A DNA stretch of 64,000 bases from Streptomyces asoensis. Lineage in GTDB: Bacteria; Actinomycetota; Actinomycetes; Streptomycetales; Streptomycetaceae. The DNA is taken from assembly GCF_013085465.1 (NCBI RefSeq), contig NZ_CP049838.1:3720001-3784000 (forward strand), read 5' to 3'. The position numbers were made by a program, and so were the translations under genes. Of the stretch, positions 25,602-35,316 are shown in pieces; positions within the stretch are counted from its first letter, which is position 1, and every line of letters starts with the position of its first letter. Below the pieces are notes generated by a model. It had not been told where the DNA came from. It ran no database searches and was given only the letters and a program-made list of their open reading frames with translations.

Positions 25602-26948
25602 ATGGCCAATTTCTCGAAGTCGAACGTGCCGCAGTTCTCGGTGGACGTCTATCAGAACGAGTACCTGCCGGAGGGCGGCCGCGAGGTCAACGCGATCGTC
25701 ACGGTCACCGCCACCGGCGGCGGCACGGTGGGCAGCGCGGCAGCCGCGCCGCACCTGTACTCGCCGAGCCAGGGCCCGTCCGCCGCCGTGGCGATCATGG
25801 TGGACTGTTCCGGCTCGATGGACTACCCGCCGACCAAGATGCGCAACGCCCGCGACGCCACCGCCGCCGCCATCGACACCCTGCGCGACGGCGTGCACTT
25901 CTCGGTGATCGGCGGCACCCATGTCGCCAAGGAGGTCTACCCGGGCGGGGGCCGGCTCGCGGTCGCCGACGCGACCACCCGCGAGCAGGCCAAGCAGGCG
26001 CTGCGCCGGCTGAGCGCGGGCGGCGGCACCGCGATCGGCACCTGGCTGCGGCTGGCCGACCGGCTGCTGTCGACGGCGGACGTCGCCATCCGGCACGGCA
26101 TCCTGCTCACCGACGGCCGCAACGAGCACGAGTCGCCGCAGGACCTCAAGGCCGCCCTCGACGACTGCGCCGGCCGTTTCACCTGTGACGCCCGCGGCGT
26201 GGGCACCGACTGGGAAGTGAAAGAAGTCACAGGGATCGCCTCCGCCCTGCTCGGCACCGCCGACATCGTCGCCGACCCGGCCGGCCTCGCCGCCGACTTC
26301 ACGCAGATGATGGAGACGGCGATGGGCAAGGAGGTCGCGGACGTCGCGCTGCGCCTGTGGACCCCGGTCGGCACCGCCATCAAGTTCGTCAAGCAGGTCG
26401 CGCCGACGGTCGAGGAGCTGACCGAACGCCGTACCGAGGCGGGCCCGCGCGCGGGCGACTACCCCACCGGTTCCTGGGGCGACGAGTCCCGCGACTACCA
26501 CGTGTGCGTCGAGGTCCCGGCCGCGAACGTCGGCCAGGAGATGCTCGCCGCCCGGGTCTCCCTGGTCATTCCGCAACCGGACGGGACGGTCCAGAACCTC
26601 GGCGCGCAGGGTCTCGTGCGGGCCGTGTGGACCGACGACATGTCCGCCTCCACGTCGATCAACCCTCAGGTCGCGCACTACACGGGCCAGGCCGAACTGG
26701 CACAGGTCATCCAACAAGGGCTGGACCTTCGCAAAGCGGGCGATATGGATGGAGCAACGGCCAAACTGGGCCGGGCCGTTCAGCTCGCGAGCGCCTCGGG
26801 GAACGGTGATACTGCGAAACTGCTTGCGAAGGTGGTGGACGTGGTCGACGCCACGACAGGTACTGTGCGACTGAAGGCGAAGGTCACGGACGCCGACGAG
26901 ATGACGCTCGAGACCCGGTCCACAAAGACTGTTCGTGTAAAGAAGTGA
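25602..26948 (+). CDS. VWA-domain protein
   Basis: A 448-residue cytoplasmic protein. The von Willebrand A domain spans about residues 60-245 and carries an intact MIDAS: DCSGSMD at residues 67-73, the threonine of GGGTAIG and the aspartate of LLTDGRN. The C-terminal part (about 250-448) is a beta-rich segment followed by helices (AHYTGQAELAQVIQQGLDLR). VWA proteins beside PP2C and FHA genes are usually metal-dependent scaffolds in phosphosignalling. No signal peptide is present. Confidence 0.85.
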   Translation: MANFSKSNVPQFSVDVYQNEYLPEGGREVNAIVTVTATGGGTVGSAAAAPHLYSPSQGPSAAVAIMVDCSGSMDYPPTKMRNARDATAAAIDTLRDGVHFSVIGGTHVAKEVYPGGGRLAVADATTREQAKQALRRLSAGGGTAIGTWLRLADRLLSTADVAIRHGILLTDGRNEHESPQDLKAALDDCAGRFTCDARGVGTDWEVKEVTGIASALLGTADIVADPAGLAADFTQMMETAMGKEVADVALRLWTPVGTAIKFVKQVAPTVEELTERRTEAGPRAGDYPTGSWGDESRDYHVCVEVPAANVGQEMLAARVSLVIPQPDGTVQNLGAQGLVRAVWTDDMSASTSINPQVAHYTGQAELAQVIQQGLDLRKAGDMDGATAKLGRAVQLASASGNGDTAKLLAKVVDVVDATTGTVRLKAKVTDADEMTLETRSTKTVRVKK

Positions 26949-26996
26949 CCTGAACGCGCTTTTGGGACACCGAAGGAGAGAGGGGGACGCGCCGAC

Positions 26997-28715
26997 ATGC
27001 CGACCTGCCCGAACGGACACCAGTCGGGTTCCGACGACTGGTGCGAGGTCTGCGGTCACCGCATGGCCGGTGCCGTACCTCCGCCCCCTCCCCCGCCGCC
27101 CCCGCCCGCCGGCGGCTACGGCTTCCCGCCGCCCCCGCCCGGCCAGGGCGGCCAGCCCGGCCAGCCCGGCGGACGGCACCTGTCGTCCGTGCCGGACCAC
27201 GAGCCCGAGCTCTGCCCGCAGTGCCGTACGCCCCGTGAGGGCGGTGCGCCGTTCTGCGAGGAGTGCCGGTGGAACTTCCTGACCAACACGGCCACCTCGT
27301 ACACCCCGGCCGCCCCACGCCCACCGGCGCCGGGCCCCGGCGCGGGTCCGGGCGGTCCGGGCGGTCCGGGCGGTCCGGGCGGTCCGGGTCCGGGTGGTCC
27401 CGGCGGTCCTGGCGGTCCCGGCGGGCGTTTCCAGCCGCCGCCTCCCTCCTACGGGGGCAGTGACTCGTTCGAGTACCAGAGCTCCCGCCCGTCCCAGATG
27501 AACCGTCCCGCCGAGCCGATCCCGCCGTTCGGCGGCGAGCCGTCGGGCCCGGGCGGTCAGGGCGGTCAGGGCAGGCACGGTGGACAGGGCGGTCCGGGCG
27601 GTCCGGGCGGTCCTGCCGGTGGTCCGCCTCCGGGCGCCTACGGGAGGGACCCCTCCGGCCAGGGCGGCGACCCCTTCGGGCGCGAGCCGTCAGGCCCCGG
27701 CGGCCGTCCCCCCGGCCCGCCCGGCGACCCCTTCGGGCGTGAGCCGTCGGGTCCGCCCTCGGACCCCTACCGACGTGAGCAGACCGGACAGGCCTCCGAT
27801 CCCTTCGGGCGCGAGCCCGGCGGTCCCGTCGGCGACCCCTTCGGTCGCGAGCCGTCCGGTCCCGGCGGCCGTCCCCCGGGTCCGCCCGGCCCCGGCCCCG
27901 GTGGCCCGTCCGGCTTCGGCGCCGACCCCTCGCGGCCGGTTCCGCCGCCGCCCGGGCCCACACCCACGGCCGGTCCCGGCATACCGGGCCAGGGCGGCTT
28001 CGGCGGCGGCCAGAACGACCCCAGGAACCAGGGCGGCCCCGGGGCTCCGCAGGCCTTCCAGCCGTCCGGCCCGCCGGCCCAGCCCGGCTTCCCGCAGGAG
28101 ACGGGCCGTCCACAGCCCGGCGGCCGGCCCTTCGGCGGCGCCGACGACGACTGGGTGATCTCCCCGCCGTCGAACACGGGCCCCGGCCAGGGCGCGCCCG
28201 GCGGCCCCGGTGGCCCCGGCCCGGCTCAGGGCGGCGGTGGCTACGGCTACCCGCAGCCCGGCGCCACCCAGGCACCGCCCCCGCCCGGCCCCGCCTACCA
28301 GCAGCAGCCGGCCACGTGGTCGGTGACCATCGGCCCGGACCGCGCGTACTTCATGGCGATGATGCACCGCTCGGGCCCCGAGGCCGCGGGGCTCAACCTG
28401 CCCGCGTACTCGCCCGAGCAGCAGCGCACGCTCACCGGCAACCAGTTCACCATCGGCCGCCGCCGCCACTCCACCGGGGAGACCCCCGATCTGGACCTGT
28501 CGGTGCCGCCGGAGGACCCGGGCGTCTCGCACCAGCACGCGGTGCTGGTCCAGCAGCCGGACGGCAGCTGGGCGGTCGTCGACCAGAACTCGACGAACGG
28601 CACCACGGTCAACGGCTCGGAAGAACCGATCCAGCCGTTCGTCCCGGTGCCGCTCCAGGACGGCGACCAGGTGCACGTCGGCGCCTGGACGACGCTCACG
28701 ATCCGCCGCGGCTAG
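26997..28715 (+). CDS. FHA-domain protein with zinc ribbons and Gly/Pro-rich linker
   Basis: A 572-residue protein. The N-terminal ribbon (CPNGHQSGSDDWCEVCG, residues 3-19) and a second ribbon (CPQCRTP...CEEC, about 73-92) precede a roughly 330-residue Gly/Pro-rich linker built of DPFGREPSGP-type units. The C-terminal FHA domain (about 480-572) has FTIGRRR, the SHQHAVL serine/histidine and STNGTTVNG, the phosphothreonine pocket residues. As the only phosphothreonine reader in the operon it is a likely PknG partner. It is not GarA, which is short and carries a phosphorylatable N-terminal ETTS motif. Its stop shares CTAG with the convergent gene. Confidence 0.9.
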   Translation: MPTCPNGHQSGSDDWCEVCGHRMAGAVPPPPPPPPPPAGGYGFPPPPPGQGGQPGQPGGRHLSSVPDHEPELCPQCRTPREGGAPFCEECRWNFLTNTATSYTPAAPRPPAPGPGAGPGGPGGPGGPGGPGPGGPGGPGGPGGRFQPPPPSYGGSDSFEYQSSRPSQMNRPAEPIPPFGGEPSGPGGQGGQGRHGGQGGPGGPGGPAGGPPPGAYGRDPSGQGGDPFGREPSGPGGRPPGPPGDPFGREPSGPPSDPYRREQTGQASDPFGREPGGPVGDPFGREPSGPGGRPPGPPGPGPGGPSGFGADPSRPVPPPPGPTPTAGPGIPGQGGFGGGQNDPRNQGGPGAPQAFQPSGPPAQPGFPQETGRPQPGGRPFGGADDDWVISPPSNTGPGQGAPGGPGGPGPAQGGGGYGYPQPGATQAPPPPGPAYQQQPATWSVTIGPDRAYFMAMMHRSGPEAAGLNLPAYSPEQQRTLTGNQFTIGRRRHSTGETPDLDLSVPPEDPGVSHQHAVLVQQPDGSWAVVDQNSTNGTTVNGSEEPIQPFVPVPLQDGDQVHVGAWTTLTIRRG

Positions 28716-29749
28716 TCCTCGAAGAGGCCCGGACCCGACGGACCCGACAGATCTGACGGACCCGACGAACCCGGCAGGGGCCACGCGTACGGCCCCTCCG
28801 GTTCGTCGAGCCACGCCCACGCATGCTCGGCGCCGACCGTGATGCCGTACCGCTCCCGTCCCGGCATGCCCTCGCGCTCCCACAGGGCGGACGCCTCGTG
28901 GGGGTCGAGGGTGCCCCGGGTCAGGGCCAGCAGGAAGCGGAACAGGTCGCTCTCCCTGGCCCGGTGCGGCACCCCGGCCAGTGCCACCGGCTCCGGCTCG
29001 GGCCGGTCCGACCCGCGCAACGGCACGAAGTAGGCCGGAGTCTCCAGGAAGTGGCCCTCGGCATGTCCGGCGTCCCGGACGGTCAGCGCGATCAGCCCGG
29101 TGGCCAGCGGCGCCAGGATCAGGGCCCCGGGGGCGCACTGGGCGAGCCAGGCGCGCGGGATCGACGCCAGCGTGCAGGTCGCGATGATCCGGTCGAAGGG
29201 GGCGCGTTCGGGCACCCCGCGCGCCCCGTCCCCGGTGACGACGGTGGGCCGGTACCCGACGTCGTCGAGGTGCCGGCGGGCGGACTCGGTGATCTCCGGA
29301 TCCAGGTCGACGGTGGTGATGTTCGCGTCGCCGAGCCGGTACGACAGCAGCGCCGCGTTGTACCCGGTGCCCGCGCCGATCTCCAGCACCCGGTCGCCGT
29401 CCTCGACCCGCAGCTCGGCCAGCATCAGCGCCATCAGCGAGGGCTGGCTGCTGGAGGAGAGCAGTACGCCGTCGCGCAGCCTGGTGGCCAGCGGGGCGTC
29501 CTCGTACGCGCCCCGCACCCAGCGCTCCCGGGCACGGGGGTCCGGGCTCCCGCCCCAGCGCCGTTCATAGCCGCCGACACCGCCGACGTAGTAGTACGGC
29601 ACGAAGAGGTGGCGCGGGACCGCCGCGAAGGCCTCCGCCCAGCGCGGATCGGCGTCGAAGGCCCCGCTCGCCTCGATCTCGCGCAGCAGCACGGCCCGCG
29701 CCGATGCGGCGAGGTCTGCCAGCTCCTTGTCGAGTGCGTCCGCGCTCAT
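28712..29749 (-). CDS. PCMT-like SAM-dependent methyltransferase
   Basis: A 345-residue methyltransferase of the protein-L-isoaspartate O-methyltransferase superfamily. Motif I is VLEIGAGTGYNAALLSY (about residues 119-135), followed by ITTVDLDPEI and the post-I segment VVTGDGARGVPERAPFDRII. The N-terminus includes VPRHLFVP, typical of PCMT. The C-terminal 120 residues exceed classical PCMT and end in GSSGPSDLSGPSGPG repeats. Whether it repairs isoaspartate or modifies another substrate is unclear. Its TAG stop overlaps the convergent FHA-gene stop. Confidence 0.78.
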   Translation of the reverse strand: MSADALDKELADLAASARAVLLREIEASGAFDADPRWAEAFAAVPRHLFVPYYYVGGVGGYERRWGGSPDPRARERWVRGAYEDAPLATRLRDGVLLSSSSQPSLMALMLAELRVEDGDRVLEIGAGTGYNAALLSYRLGDANITTVDLDPEITESARRHLDDVGYRPTVVTGDGARGVPERAPFDRIIATCTLASIPRAWLAQCAPGALILAPLATGLIALTVRDAGHAEGHFLETPAYFVPLRGSDRPEPEPVALAGVPHRARESDLFRFLLALTRGTLDPHEASALWEREGMPGRERYGITVGAEHAWAWLDEPEGPYAWPLPGSSGPSDLSGPSGPGLFED

Positions 29750-29848
29750 GACTCCACTGTGCGGTGCGCGGCCCCGGGAAGCGAGCTGCTGGCAGGGCCG
29801 GAGGGGCCGGTCCTAAGCCTCAAGTCCTCCGTCTCCCGGTCTGAGACC

Positions 29849-30262
29849 ATGGGAGGCGTGAAAGAGATTCGGCGCGGCACGCTTCAGGAGCAGACCTTCT
29901 ACGAGCAGGTCGGTGGGGAGGAGACCTTCCGCCGGCTGGTCCACCGTTTCTACGAGGGAGTCGCCGAGGACCCGATCCTGCGGCCCATGTACCCGGAGGA
30001 GGACCTGGGTCCGGCCGAGGAGCGTTTCGCGCTGTTCCTCATGCAGTACTGGGGCGGTCCGACGACCTATAGCGAGCACCGCGGTCACCCGCGTCTGCGG
30101 ATGCGGCACGCCCCCTTCGTCGTGGACCGGGCCGCGCACGACGCCTGGCTGGCGCACATGCGGGTCGCGGTCGACGAGCTCGGTCTGTCCGAGGAGCACG
30201 AGCACACCCTGTGGAACTACCTGACGTACGCGGCGGCATCGATGGTGAACACCCCGGAGTAG
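29849..30262 (+). CDS. glbO: Truncated hemoglobin, group II (GlbO-like)
   Basis: A 137-residue 2/2 globin. The family pattern is clear: QTFYEQVGGEETFRRLVHRF, PMYPEEDLGPAEERF, QYWGGP and the proximal-histidine segment GHPRLRMRHAPF, with a Trp at the group-II G8 site (AHDAWLAHM). Such globins bind oxygen and are linked to redox protection. ATG 29849 gives the usual N-terminus MxGVKEIRRG; GTG 29858 is an in-frame alternative. Confidence 0.9.
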   Translation: MGGVKEIRRGTLQEQTFYEQVGGEETFRRLVHRFYEGVAEDPILRPMYPEEDLGPAEERFALFLMQYWGGPTTYSEHRGHPRLRMRHAPFVVDRAAHDAWLAHMRVAVDELGLSEEHEHTLWNYLTYAAASMVNTPE

Positions 30263-30311
30263 GCCGCGACGGGGGGACGAGCCGAGGCATGACGTGGCAT
30301 GACGGGGCCGA

Positions 30312-30402
30312 ACCGGGGGCATGACGGGGAACGGACCGGGGGCATGGCAGGGGACGAACCGGGGGCATGGCAGGGGACGAACCGGGGGCATGAACGGGGC
30401 CT
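30312..30402. repeat. 23-bp tandem repeat downstream of glbO
   Basis: About four tandem 23-bp units based on ACCGGGGGCATGGCAGGGG start at 30312, 30335, 30358 and 30381. The array fills most of the 160-bp gap between the ends of glbO and the convergent hypothetical gene. Confidence 0.8.
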
Positions 30403-30422
30403 GGCGCCGCGGACGACGAGCG

Positions 30423-31103
30423 TCAGCGCACGCTGACGTCGAGCATCCCCAGCCGCCCCGCCCGCCGTACGGCGATCGACCCGTACGGTGTGCGCAGCCG
30501 CAGCCACGCGCCGAAGGAGAGCAGTTTCAGCTCCTCCGAACCCGTGGAGGGCCGAAGGAATCCGAGCGACTGGGCCGCGTGCACGGCGCGCACGGGAAGC
30601 CCGGTGTCCCCGACCGTCCGGGACCAGATCTCCCGACCGATCCGGTCGAGTTCGGCCCGCGTCCGCAGCTCGGCCGTCAACTCCTCGGTGCGGGAACGGA
30701 ATTCGGCGACGGCCGCACCGACCATCGCGCGCAGCGCGTCCGCGGCGGGCAGCCCCGCCTCGGGCTGCCATCCACCGCGCGGCGGCAGCACACCGGCCCA
30801 CGGAGGCCCGGTGACGGCCGCGGGAACGGCGGCCGTCGCGGCACTCTCGTCGACGGACTCCAGCAGCTCCCCCGCCGACACGGTCACGTCCAGCGTGACG
30901 TCGAGGCCGTTCTCGTACGGCTTGGCCAGCCGGACCGCGCGGATCGCGAGCACCTCGAAGGAGGGCGGCCGGCCGAAGACGGCCAGCGCGGTGCCGGCCG
31001 CCTGGAGCCGGACCGCCGCTCCACGGTCGTAGTGGAGCAGCCGGGAGAGGAAGGCCGCGACATCCGCCGCCTCCCCCTCGTCGGCGAGGTGGAGCACCGT
31101 CAT
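30423..31103 (-). CDS. Conserved hypothetical, third gene of the ettA operon
   Basis: A 226-residue soluble protein that I cannot assign. It opens TVLHLADEGEAADVAAFLSR, has a helical middle (AALRAMVGAAVAEFRSRTEE) and ends with a beta-rich segment (FGAWLRLRTPYGSIAVRRAGR). ATG 31103 overlaps the stop of the thioesterase gene by four bases (ATGA), so the two are translationally coupled. Constant linkage suggests a shared role; no catalytic residues stand out. Confidence 0.7.
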   Translation of the reverse strand: MTVLHLADEGEAADVAAFLSRLLHYDRGAAVRLQAAGTALAVFGRPPSFEVLAIRAVRLAKPYENGLDVTLDVTVSAGELLESVDESAATAAVPAAVTGPPWAGVLPPRGGWQPEAGLPAADALRAMVGAAVAEFRSRTEELTAELRTRAELDRIGREIWSRTVGDTGLPVRAVHAAQSLGFLRPSTGSEELKLLSFGAWLRLRTPYGSIAVRRAGRLGMLDVSVR

Positions 31104-31510
31104 GCTGCGACGGCCTCCTCGTCGTCGTCCCGGTACTCGGCGAGGAAGTCACGCTCCTCGGCGGTGATCCGGCGCGGCCGCTGCGCCTCGAAGTCGAACG
31201 GCACGATCACCGTGGAGGCGGTGACATAGACCTGGTCGCCGTCCTTCACCTCGTAGGCGATGGTGAAGGACGCGGCCCTGATCTGCGTGATCCACAGTTC
31301 GATGTCGACCGGGGAATGCCGGTGGACGAGCTGCCGCTTGTAGTCGATCTCGTGGCGCGCCACCACGGACCCCTGCTTGAAGTCCTTGTCCGGGCGGAAC
31401 AGGAAATCGATACGGGCTTCCTCCAGATAGCGGAGGAAGACCACGTTGTTGACGTGGCCGTACGCGTCCATGTCCGCCCAGCGCAGTGGGCAGCGGTAGA
31501 TGTGCCGCAA
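31100..31510 (-). CDS. Acyl-CoA thioesterase (hotdog fold, YbgC/FadM-like)
   Basis: A 136-residue single-hotdog thioesterase. The signature RWADMDAYGHVNNVVFLRYLEEAR contains the catalytic Asp and the N-terminal helix of the 4HBT family; Q/E positions in the HEIDYKRQ strand fit the active-site dimer. It hydrolyses acyl-CoA thioesters in the cytoplasm. Translation starts at TTG 31510, six bases after the ettA stop, so it belongs to the ettA operon. Confidence 0.88.
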   Translation of the reverse strand: MRHIYRCPLRWADMDAYGHVNNVVFLRYLEEARIDFLFRPDKDFKQGSVVARHEIDYKRQLVHRHSPVDIELWITQIRAASFTIAYEVKDGDQVYVTASTVIVPFDFEAQRPRRITAEERDFLAEYRDDDEEAVAA

Positions 31511-31516
31511 GATCGA

Positions 31517-33181
<1,665 letters not shown>

Positions 33182-33433
33182 GAGAAACCGTCCGGCAGCT
33201 TGAAATCTGGCAGTGGGCAGATACACCCCATCTTGCCTGAGGTCCAGCCCTGGGTGTTAACCCATTCGGCCGGGGATGGCTGACCTGGGGTTTCGGCGTA
33301 GACGGCTGTGGCGCACCTGTCATCACCGGTCGCTGATCAGTGGCCACGGTCACCGCCGCACGGCCCAGAGACAGCCCGGAGACGGCCCGTCCGAGGGTGC
33401 CGCTCCCCTCCCCAGCCGGTCTATCGTGCCGCT
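33182..33433. other. Intergenic region, ettA to HAD-like gene
   Basis: About 250 bp between divergent genes. It must hold the ettA promoter. I see no clear hairpin or operator. Confidence 0.4.
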
Positions 33434-33958
33434 GTGACCAGCGCAGCGGAGCGTCCCCTTCTCTTCCTCGACGTCGATGGTCCACTCATCCCGTTCGGGA
33501 CGTCTCCCGACCACCCACAGGCCGCCGCTACCGGCGCCCCGACGCCTGCCGATCAGGGAAACCCACTGCTGGAGCGGCTTGACCCCGGGATCGGGCCGCG
33601 TCTCCTGGCCCTGGGCTGTGACCTCGTATGGGCCACGACCTGGATGGAGAAGGCGAACGAGGTGGTCGCCCCACGGATCGGGCTCCCGAACCTGCCCGTG
33701 GCCGATTGGCCGGACACCGCCGCCGATGCCGGGCCAGACCCACGCGGCCTGCACTGGAAGACCCGCCGCCTCGTCGAGTGGGCCGCCGGCCGACCGTTCA
33801 TCTGGGTCGACGACGAGATCAGCTCCATGGACCGCCTCTGGGTCGCTGCCCAACATCCCGGGCCGTCGCTGCTCCACCGCGTAGAACCGGCCCGGGGCCT
33901 CACAGACGCGGACCTCTCCGCGATCACCGATTGGCTCGACCTCGTCACGCCGAGATGA
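33434..33958 (+). CDS. HAD-like domain protein
   Basis: A 174-residue single-domain HAD-fold protein. Motif I is PLLFLDVDGPLIPFG (residues 8-22), with two aspartates; motif II is the threonine of LVWATTWMEKAN; the C-terminal acid motif is FIWVDDEIS. It resembles the small HAD proteins frequent in actinobacterial accessory regions, most likely phosphatases of unknown substrate. GTG 33434 is the first start compatible with the motif I position. Confidence 0.75.
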   Translation: MTSAAERPLLFLDVDGPLIPFGTSPDHPQAAATGAPTPADQGNPLLERLDPGIGPRLLALGCDLVWATTWMEKANEVVAPRIGLPNLPVADWPDTAADAGPDPRGLHWKTRRLVEWAAGRPFIWVDDEISSMDRLWVAAQHPGPSLLHRVEPARGLTDADLSAITDWLDLVTPR

Positions 33959-34079
33959 GCACCGCTTCCGCGCCGTCGATTTCAGCGGACCCGTGGCGGC
34001 GCGGGGCGGTGACGAGGAGGCGTTGTGATGCGGATCGGGTTCTTGCCCGCTGTTGTCCGCAGAAGCGATGCTCTGAGCC

Positions 34080-34601
34080 ATGACCACGATGCGCGGGCCC
34101 TTCGACGGCGTGCCGCTGGATGAACTCTTCCCGCGCGTCGACGATCTCGGTAGGCAGCGCATGCGCCGAGCGGTGGCTGTGGTGGATGCCGTGCGCCCCA
34201 CAGACCAAACGCCCGAGTGGGAATGGTGGCCGCACCACATCGACTTCCCTGGTCCAGGCGTTGGCATCCCCGAGATACTCCTGACGGAACTCTCGCTGTA
34301 TGACGATCGCGTCGACTGGTTGTCGATGGCGATCGATGTGGCGTGGACTCCGGCCGGCCGCCTGAGAGTCTGTGCCGCAGTAGAGGTGGCGTGCTGGTGC
34401 GTGAAGAACCACAACACTCACTACGCGCCGAGCCTTGGGATCCCTGTGCGCGACGGTGTTTCGCTGGAGGCGGCTTTCGAAGCCGCAGCGCAACAGCTGA
34501 CGAAGTGGCTCGAAGAGCCCTGGGACCCCGAACATTGGAGGGCTCGGGCCAACCTGCCGCAGCGGTTTCGGACTGCCGGCGAGGGTGGGCCTGAGCGCTG
34601 A
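34080..34601 (+). CDS. Hypothetical protein
   Basis: A 173-residue soluble protein of unknown family. It is Trp-rich (EWEWWPHHIDF, KWLEEPWDPEHW) and carries VEVACWCVKNHNTHYAP, which could form a beta core; no signal peptide or catalytic motif is visible. Codon use looks slightly less biased than the neighbours. It lies in a small patch of poorly conserved genes between ettA and the surface-protein gene. Confidence 0.6.
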   Translation: MTTMRGPFDGVPLDELFPRVDDLGRQRMRRAVAVVDAVRPTDQTPEWEWWPHHIDFPGPGVGIPEILLTELSLYDDRVDWLSMAIDVAWTPAGRLRVCAAVEVACWCVKNHNTHYAPSLGIPVRDGVSLEAAFEAAAQQLTKWLEEPWDPEHWRARANLPQRFRTAGEGGPER

Positions 34602-34704
34602 GCTTGGGAAGCTCGGGTTTCTACGGCTGGTTGCAGGGTTGCCCTGAGGGCGGGCCTGCGACTTGGTCGAGGTGTATATACGCCCCCGTCCGGCGTCGTT
34701 GATG

Positions 34705-35055
34705 TCAGCCGTCGATGTCACTGGCCTGATTAGGGAGCGGAGGTGGGGTCCACTCCAGTCCCTCCCTGGCGAGAGTCGCCAGGATCCATGCTTGGCCGGC
34801 CGGACCTGCCACAGCCCAGGTCCAGGCCATGGGGCGCTGCTGCTTGCGCCAAAACGTCCACCGGGATTCTCGTCTCGCGCCCATGGCAATGTTGTGAACA
34901 AGGTCGGCAAGCCAGGCGATGCATGCGACGTAGTCATCACCGGGCCAACTGGCCAGCGGCTTGTGCCGTCGTGCCATGGCTCGAATCTCGATCACAGCGC
35001 AGTAGGTCAGCATGGCCATTGCCGCCTGGTCGTCAACGCGTCGATCCTTCGCCAT
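34705..35055 (-). CDS. Hypothetical protein
   Basis: A 116-residue, Trp- and Ala-rich helical protein from ATG 35055, preceded by GGAGGG. The fragment DYVACIAWLADLVHNIAMGA suggests an amphipathic helix bundle. I do not recognise it. Local GC content and codon bias are weaker than in surrounding core genes, consistent with an acquired gene. Confidence 0.55.
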   Translation of the reverse strand: MAKDRRVDDQAAMAMLTYCAVIEIRAMARRHKPLASWPGDDYVACIAWLADLVHNIAMGARRESRWTFWRKQQRPMAWTWAVAGPAGQAWILATLAREGLEWTPPPLPNQASDIDG

Positions 35056-35261
35056 GAGGCCCTCCAGCTTGCTGATGCGGCGGGCACCCTAGCGTGAGGT
35101 CGACGAAGCCACGTTGGCCGGCACCTCGCACCGGGGTCTGCACACACGGCTCCGGGGGCCCAGTGCGCGTCAGACGTTTGAGCCTGCTGCCCGCGTCAGG
35201 TGCCGTGCCGTCAGGACGCGAGGAACTGTGCTGCTCGCGAGCGGTCATGAGCCACGAGGTT

Positions 35262-35288
35262 CCCGGCAGGTCGTCCCCGCCTGCCGGG
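35262..35288 (-). terminator. Hairpin terminator after the thioester-domain gene
   Basis: Arms CCCGGCAGG (35262-35270) and CCTGCCGGG (35280-35288) extend by an imperfect GAGGT/ACCTC pair. It lies 29 nt beyond the stop of the minus-strand surface-protein gene. No T tract is present. Confidence 0.65.
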
Positions 35289-35316
35289 ACCTCGGCGCGC
35301 TGCGGTTGTGGTCGGG

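Noticed and set aside
26997..28715. FHA protein as GarA/OdhI
   Set aside because: GarA is about 150 residues with an N-terminal ETTS-type phosphosite; this protein is 572 residues with zinc ribbons and a Gly/Pro linker.
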